From Bacteroidota bacterium (GTDB taxonomy: Bacteria; Bacteroidota; Bacteroidia; Flavobacteriales; Flavobacteriaceae), in the NCBI GenBank assembly GCA_018829465.1, contig JAHJTN010000010.1, positions 152,047-216,046 of the forward strand: a stretch of DNA of 64,000 nt, given 5' to 3'. Shown piece after piece: positions 59,127-64,000 of this stretch. The position numbers and the translations under genes are program-made. How positions within the stretch are numbered: position 1 is the stretch's first letter; the number at the start of each line of letters is the position of its first letter. Below the pieces are notes generated by a model. That model ran no database searches, was not told where the DNA came from, and worked only from the letters and a program-made list of their open reading frames with translations.

Positions 59127-60437
59127 ATGAAGTTTTACAATCGGGAAAATGAACTGGAACTTCTACAGAAAGTTCATAATTTGTCGGCTACTTCTGCTCA
59201 AATGACATTTGTAGTGGGGAGAAGGCGTATCGGAAAAACACGGTTATTGGTGCGTGCATTTGAAAACGAAAAAATGGTTTACTTGTTTGTCGCAAAAAAA
59301 AATGAAGCCCTGTTATGTGCTGAATTTGTGGAGGAAATCAAACAAAAGTTAAACCTTCCCGTCTATGGTGAAATAAAAACATTCAAAGAAGTCTTTGAAG
59401 TGCTTATGCAAGCTTCAAAAAACCAGCAGTTTACGGTGGTCATTGATGAATTCCAGGAGTTCTTGTCTGTAAATGCATCAGTATATGCCGCTATGCAGAA
59501 CCAGTGGGACCTGAACAAAGAAGAAAGTAAGATCAATTTGATTTTATGCGGTTCAGTTTATTCCATGATGTCTCGTATTTTTGAAAACGCCAAGGAGCCG
59601 CTATTTGGAAGAGCGACTCAGCGGATACATATAAAGGCCTTTGATACCCAAACACTCAAAGCAATCTTAAAGGACTTTGCCCCAGACCATACCCCTGAAG
59701 ATTTATTGGCATTTTACCTTATTACAGGAGGGGTGGCAAAATATGTTGAAATTTTGGTGCAAGAACAAGCATTTACACGTGACGCCATCATGGATACTGT
59801 ATTGTCTGAGAACTCTCTCTTCCTTGAAGAAGGAAAAAATGTATTGATAGAAGAATTTGGAAAAGAATATGGGAATTATTTTTCCATTCTTTCCTTGATT
59901 GCTTCCGGAAAAACCTCGCGTGTGGAAATAGAATCCATTATGGAAATGCAAACCGGGGGTTTTTTAAACCGTTTGGAAACAGAGTATGACTTAATCAAAA
60001 AAGTGCGCCCCATTCTTGCCAAACCCGGTAGCCGGTCTGTTAAATATAAAATAAACGATACTTTTCTGGCCTTTTGGTTTCGATTTATCTATAAATATCG
60101 CAGCGCAGTGGAGGCAGGTAATTTAGAGTACCTTAAAGAAATCGTAAAGCGTGATTATGCGGTTTTCAGCGGAACCGTGTTGGAAAATTATTTTATACAA
60201 AAATTAAAAGCAGAAAAAGCATACAACCAGATAGGTACTTACTGGGATACTAACCATACCCACGAAATTGATATTGTTGCAATAAATGAACTCAAAAAAA
60301 AGATACTCTTTGCAGAAGTAAAACGCCAAAAAGAAAACATTAGCATACCAAAACTTAAGGAAAAAACCCTGAAATTGCAACCGCAATTCACCGGCTATGA
60401 ATTTTCGTATAAAGCACTAGCTATGGATGATATGTAA
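59127..60437 (+). CDS. AAA-type ATPase with C-terminal DUF234 nuclease-like domain
   Basis: A 436-residue protein. The N-terminal part is an STAND/AAA-type ATPase: Walker A VVGRRRIGKTRLL, Walker B VVIDEFQEFL and sensor-like LILCGSVYSMM. The C-terminal part from about residue 340 resembles DUF234, with a PD-(D/E)xK-like core EIDIVAIN then FAEVKRQ. Proteins of this kind occur in bacteria and archaea and their role is unclear; defence or regulation has been suggested. It stands between the HipBST-like module and the heparinase-like gene, with its own promoter, and ends 3 bp before the latter. Confidence 0.85.
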   Translation: MKFYNRENELELLQKVHNLSATSAQMTFVVGRRRIGKTRLLVRAFENEKMVYLFVAKKNEALLCAEFVEEIKQKLNLPVYGEIKTFKEVFEVLMQASKNQQFTVVIDEFQEFLSVNASVYAAMQNQWDLNKEESKINLILCGSVYSMMSRIFENAKEPLFGRATQRIHIKAFDTQTLKAILKDFAPDHTPEDLLAFYLITGGVAKYVEILVQEQAFTRDAIMDTVLSENSLFLEEGKNVLIEEFGKEYGNYFSILSLIASGKTSRVEIESIMEMQTGGFLNRLETEYDLIKKVRPILAKPGSRSVKYKINDTFLAFWFRFIYKYRSAVEAGNLEYLKEIVKRDYAVFSGTVLENYFIQKLKAEKAYNQIGTYWDTNHTHEIDIVAINELKKKILFAEVKRQKENISIPKLKEKTLKLQPQFTGYEFSYKALAMDDM

Positions 60438-60440
60438 GTT

Positions 60441-62333
60441 ATGTTCAAAAAACTATCACGATACTGTCAACTACTCCAAAACATGGGTATGCGTTACATC
60501 ACCTACCGCATCCGTCATGAAATGGAAAAACGCAGCGGTATTTTAAAAAAGAGGTTTCCGGTAAATCCTCCCGCTCAAAATTTTATCACCTTGGAAGAAT
60601 GGCGAAAAGACACCCCTGCTTTTTTTTTTCAAGGGAAAAAGGATTTAAAGTTTCCGCAAAATCCCAATCCCGGTTTGGAAAAAATAGTTTCGGACATGGA
60701 AAATGGGAGCTTTCTTTTTTTTTGCAAAATACCCTTCAAACTCGGTGAAAATGCCGGTTGGTTGACCAATCCCGACACGGGGTTTCGCTATGACATCCGT
60801 AAACATTGGTCGGAAATTCCGGATTTGTCTGCCGAAGCCGGCGACATCAAATATGTTTGGGAAAAAGCCCGGTTTACCTTCCTTTACGACCTCATCCGGT
60901 ACGATTATCATTTCAAAAAAGACTGTTCTGAACGGGTTTTGGGCGAAATCGAATCTTTCATCCGCCACAACCCCATCAACCAAGGCCCCAATTACAAATG
61001 CAGCCAGGAAATTTCCTTGCGCACGCTCAATTGGGTTTTCGCCATGTATTATTACAAAGATTCCGAAAACCTCACCCAGGCACGTTTTCAAAAAATCGTC
61101 AACCACATCTATTGGCAGTTGCACCATGTATATCATAACATCAACTTTTCACGCATCGCCGTGCGAAACAACCATGCGCTCACCGAAACTTTGATGCTGT
61201 ATTTGTCCGGTCTGCTGTTTCCGTTTCTCCCGAATGTGGACAAATGGAGCGCGAAAGGAAAAAAATGGTTTGAAGAAGAGGTTGCCTATCAGATAAAACC
61301 CGACGGTACTTTCCTGCAATTTTCGATGAATTATCACCGTGTTGTCATTCAACTGCTCACGTGGGCATTCCGGTTGACAGCATTAAACGGAAAATCGTTG
61401 CACCCGGTGGTGGAGGAACGGGCAAAAAAATCGCTATTGTTTTTGGAAAACTGTATGGATGAAACTTCCGGCGAGCTCCCCAACTACGGACCCAACGACG
61501 GTGCTTTGTTTTTCAGGCTCACCAACGATGACTATCGGGTATATCGCTCCCAGCTCAACGACCTCAAAGCGGTATTGGGCATGCCGGCCGATACCGTTTC
61601 CGAAAGCCAATTTTGGTATGGGTGCGACAATCCCAAAACCGAAAAACCATCCTCAGTAGATTTGATGAAAACTTTTCGGGACGGGGGCTATTATGTTCTT
61701 AAAGAAAGCCAACAGAAAGTTCTAACTTTCATCCGGTGTGGCGATTACAGAAAACACCGCCCTTTCCAAAACGACAACCTGCATTTGGATATTTGGGTAA
61801 ACGGCGTGAATTACCTCCGCGATGCGGGCTCGTATAAATACAATACTTCGCCGGACTTGTACAACTATTTCAACGGTTGCGAAGGCCACAACACGCTGAG
61901 CATAGACGGAAAAAACCAAATGCAAAGAGGGCCTCGGTTTATCTGGTTTTATTGGGTCAAAAATGCGGAAGGCAAATGGGTCGAAAATGAAAACGGTTAT
62001 ACTTTTGAAGGTTGGATAGAAGCTTTCAGGCAGATCAAAAAAGGCATTGTCCACCACCGGAAAGTACGTAAAATCAAGAACCAACTCGAATGGTCGGTGA
62101 CGGACGGGGTGGAAAACGCCGGAAAACTCGCAAAGACCGTTTACTGGCACATCAACCCGGAAGTTGAAGGAAAAATTTTAATAACAGCAACGGGTGCAGA
62201 CGGAAAAACCATTGAAGGAACAAAAGAGAAAGCTTGGTATTCAGGTTATTACGGGTTGAAAGAGATTTCTGTCCGGTGGTCGTTTACCACCACATCGGAC
62301 AAGATCCATACGGTTATCCAAATTTTAAGTTGA
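60441..62333 (+). CDS. heparinase II/III-like polysaccharide lyase-type protein
   Basis: A 630-residue protein with an alpha-helical (alpha/alpha toroid) N-terminal domain (about residues 60-350, with YKCSQEISLRTLNWVFAMYY and RNNHALTETLMLYLSGLLF). The C-terminal beta-sheet domain of heparinase II/III type follows (about 390-600, DGGYYVLKESQQKVLTFIRCGDYRKHRPF and GCEGHNTLSIDGKNQ). It has no signal peptide. Related genes sit in capsule loci and are thought to trim or modify uronic-acid polymers, in accord with the UDP-GlcA/GalA genes upstream. Activity is not proven. Confidence 0.87.
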   Translation: MFKKLSRYCQLLQNMGMRYITYRIRHEMEKRSGILKKRFPVNPPAQNFITLEEWRKDTPAFFFQGKKDLKFPQNPNPGLEKIVSDMENGSFLFFCKIPFKLGENAGWLTNPDTGFRYDIRKHWSEIPDLSAEAGDIKYVWEKARFTFLYDLIRYDYHFKKDCSERVLGEIESFIRHNPINQGPNYKCSQEISLRTLNWVFAMYYYKDSENLTQARFQKIVNHIYWQLHHVYHNINFSRIAVRNNHALTETLMLYLSGLLFPFLPNVDKWSAKGKKWFEEEVAYQIKPDGTFLQFSMNYHRVVIQLLTWAFRLTALNGKSLHPVVEERAKKSLLFLENCMDETSGELPNYGPNDGALFFRLTNDDYRVYRSQLNDLKAVLGMPADTVSESQFWYGCDNPKTEKPSSVDLMKTFRDGGYYVLKESQQKVLTFIRCGDYRKHRPFQNDNLHLDIWVNGVNYLRDAGSYKYNTSPDLYNYFNGCEGHNTLSIDGKNQMQRGPRFIWFYWVKNAEGKWVENENGYTFEGWIEAFRQIKKGIVHHRKVRKIKNQLEWSVTDGVENAGKLAKTVYWHINPEVEGKILITATGADGKTIEGTKEKAWYSGYYGLKEISVRWSFTTTSDKIHTVIQILS

Positions 62334-62446
62334 ATACTATTAAAAGTTTTTATGGTTATAAGCATAAAAAGTATCTATAATTTTCAGTTTTTGTGTATGG
62401 GCATAAACAATAAGTCTAACGAGTTTTTAAATACAAATTATCGCAA

Positions 62447-63685
62447 GTGAACATTTTACTCATTCATCAATATTTTTTAGAAGATTCGGACTCGGGAGGG
62501 TCAAGGTTTAACGAAATGACCCGCACCTGGACGGAAATGGGCCATGAAGTAACCGTTTTGGCAGGGATGATCAACCCAACTGAAAGTGTCAAATACCCCG
62601 AATACAAAGGCAAATATTTCAAACACAAGCAGCAGGGAAAAGTCAAAGTCTTGCGTTGCCATGTGTCCGAAAGCTACAACAAAAGTTTCCTCGGGCGGTT
62701 TTGGGGCTATTTGTCCTTTATGTTTTCGGCTTTGTGGGGCGGTTTGTTTAAGCTCAAAGGCAAGTACGATCTCATTTTGGTCACATCGCCACCCTTGTTT
62801 GTAGGGGTTTCGGCATATTTGTTGTCCCGGCTGAAACGCGTTCCGTTCGTGTTCGAAATCCGCGACCTTTGGCCCGAATCGGCTATCGATACGGGCGTGG
62901 TCACCAATAAAATGGTCATCAAAATGGCTTATGCTTTTGAAGCTTTTATTTACAAAAAAGCCAAGCTCATCAACGTGCTCACCCCGGCTTTTCGCGAAAA
63001 ACTCATCCAAGACAAAAACGTGCCTGCCGAAAAAATCATCTTCATCCCCAACGCCGCCGATTTTTCCCTGCTCGAAAAACTGCCCGAAAGTTTTGATGCC
63101 ACCGCCTTTAAAAAATCACTCGGCCTGGAGGGTAAATTTGTCATCACTTATGTGGGTGCACACGGTGTGGCCAACCACCTGATCCAACTCCTCGATGCTG
63201 CGGAGCTGCTGCGCGACACCGATGTGGTTTTCCAACTCATCGGCAGCGGCATGCAAAAAGAAATGCTGGTGAGAGAAGCCCAAAAAAGGAGATTGGACAA
63301 CGTGGTTTTTCGCCCGCCTGTGGCCAAAGAAGAAGTGTTCAAATACATCCTGGCTTCGGACATGGGCACTTCGGTGCTTAAAAAAGTGGATACGTTTAAG
63401 ACCATTTATTCCAACAAAACCTTCGATTATATGTCTTGCAAAATGCCTGTGCTGTTGTTGATAGACGGCGTTTCGCGCCAATTGGTGGAAGAGGCAGGTT
63501 GCGGTGTGTATGCCGAACCCGAAAACCCGACAGACATCGCCGAGAAAGTAAGGCATTGCCTGAGCATACAAGCCCAACTGCCCGAAATGGGAAAAAAAGG
63601 CTACGACTATGCCCGGCAGCACTTTGACCGCGAGGTTTTGGCCAAACAATACGCCGCATCTTTGGAAAAGTTGGTGATGATTTGA
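62447..63685 (+). CDS. family 4 glycosyltransferase (WcaI/WbuB-like)
   Basis: A 412-residue GT-B enzyme starting at GTG. The N-terminal domain begins NILLIHQYFLEDSDSGGSRF and contains the RDLWPESAIDTG motif of WcaI/WbuB-type transferases. The C-terminal domain has FVITYVGAHGVANHLIQLL and the donor site near EAGCGVYAEPENP. These enzymes often move N-acetylhexosamines (for example L-FucNAc). The last codons and stop fall in an 8-bp tandem repeat, so copy-number changes there would alter the C-terminus. Confidence 0.9.
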   Translation: MNILLIHQYFLEDSDSGGSRFNEMTRTWTEMGHEVTVLAGMINPTESVKYPEYKGKYFKHKQQGKVKVLRCHVSESYNKSFLGRFWGYLSFMFSALWGGLFKLKGKYDLILVTSPPLFVGVSAYLLSRLKRVPFVFEIRDLWPESAIDTGVVTNKMVIKMAYAFEAFIYKKAKLINVLTPAFREKLIQDKNVPAEKIIFIPNAADFSLLEKLPESFDATAFKKSLGLEGKFVITYVGAHGVANHLIQLLDAAELLRDTDVVFQLIGSGMQKEMLVREAQKRRLDNVVFRPPVAKEEVFKYILASDMGTSVLKKVDTFKTIYSNKTFDYMSCKMPVLLLIDGVSRQLVEEAGCGVYAEPENPTDIAEKVRHCLSIQAQLPEMGKKGYDYARQHFDREVLAKQYAASLEKLVMI

Positions 63686-63711
63686 TGATGTGATGATGTG
63701 ATGATGTGATG
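63683..63711. repeat. 8-bp tandem repeat at the glycosyltransferase stop
   Basis: TGATGATG follows itself three times and then TGATG. The first unit supplies the TGA stop codon of the preceding gene. Confidence 0.8.
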
Positions 63712-63915
63712 AAACAAAATAACTATTGCCTAATGGCTCTTGGCTTCAAACAAATAACAAATAACCTATAACAAACAACTCTACTGGCTAATGCCTAATG
63801 GCTCTTGGCTTCAAACAAATAACGATTAACAAATAACATATAACCTCTATTGCCTTTTGCCTAATGGCTATTGGCTAATGACTTTTAAACCAATCACGAA
63901 AGAACCCTACAACCT
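63712..63915. repeat. heptamer repeat tract 5
   Basis: The same AAC-type and GGC-type 7-bp units (AACAAAT, AACCTAT, ATGGCTC, TTGGCTT, TTGCCTA) as in tracts 1-4 mark the right end of the polysaccharide gene block. Confidence 0.82.
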
Positions 63916-63919
63916 TTAG

Positions 63920-64000
63920 CTGTCACCCTGAACTTGTTTCAGGGTCTTGCCCCTCGACTGCGCTCGGGGTGACATTCCATTGTGTGAAGATGCTGAACCA
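63920..64000. repeat. palindromic MITE-like element, copy 4, cut by the window edge
   Basis: It starts CTGTCACCCTGAACTTG, includes the CCCCTCGACTGCGCTCGGGG interior and reaches GATGCTGAACCA at the edge, matching copy 1 closely; the right inverted end lies outside. Confidence 0.8.

Overview
The window reads as the chromosome of a Bacteroidota bacterium, most likely in or near the Flavobacteriia. The evidence is the gene families (Rho with a long insert, DUF6503, DUF5777, DUF4293, an UpxY-type antiterminator, a menaquinone-pathway MenE), the near absence of Shine-Dalgarno motifs, and repeated Bacteroidota-type -7 promoter boxes (TAnnTTTG). I saw no rRNA, tRNA, CRISPR array or intact insertion sequence.

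Positions 1-35000 are mostly housekeeping and accessory metabolism. They hold an NlpC/P60 protein whose catalytic Cys is Ala, fumarase, a secreted M24 peptidase, MenE, a ParDE toxin-antitoxin pair with a readable operator, and a run of redox genes at 8850-15206. That run has a six-heme lipoprotein cytochrome, a monoheme lipoprotein, a DUF5777 outer-membrane barrel, a Tat-type small protein, a four-cluster ferredoxin, an NrfD-type quinol protein and a small cytochrome c, with no catalytic molybdoenzyme. After it come a large zinc metalloprotease, an amidase, a DEAD-box helicase, an alpha-glucosidase, Rho, TruA, an ABC exporter and the c-di-AMP synthase CdaA.

From about 34500 to the end lies a surface-polysaccharide locus. 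It opens with a nucleotide-sugar dehydrogenase and an UpxY/NusG-like antiterminator. It continues with UDP-glucose dehydrogenase, a UDP-glucuronate 4-epimerase, two polymerase/ligase-type membrane proteins, a 4,6-dehydratase, two DegT-type aminotransferase homologues, acyltransferases, a flippase, glycosyltransferases, an amidotransferase-HisH-HisF trio, a two-domain oxidoreductase, a heparinase-II/III-like protein and a final glycosyltransferase. Together they suggest a uronic-acid-rich, N-acylated and perhaps amidino-modified glycan. The core at 41400-52550 is visibly more AT-rich than both flanks, which fits a swapped, strain-specific cassette. A tripartite HipBST-like module and a DUF234 ATPase sit inside the locus, and a decayed PIN-type toxin-antitoxin pair lies between two of its genes.

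Two repeat systems stand out. One is a leader-like unit of about 90-135 bp (five copies) that starts with ATGAAA, encodes a conserved mini-peptide, and ends exactly at the ATGAAA start of the next gene (fumC twice in tandem, amidase, a lipoprotein gene, a phosphoesterase). The other is a set of long tracts built from degenerate 7-bp units, mixed with palindromic MITE-like elements, lying only at module junctions of the polysaccharide locus.
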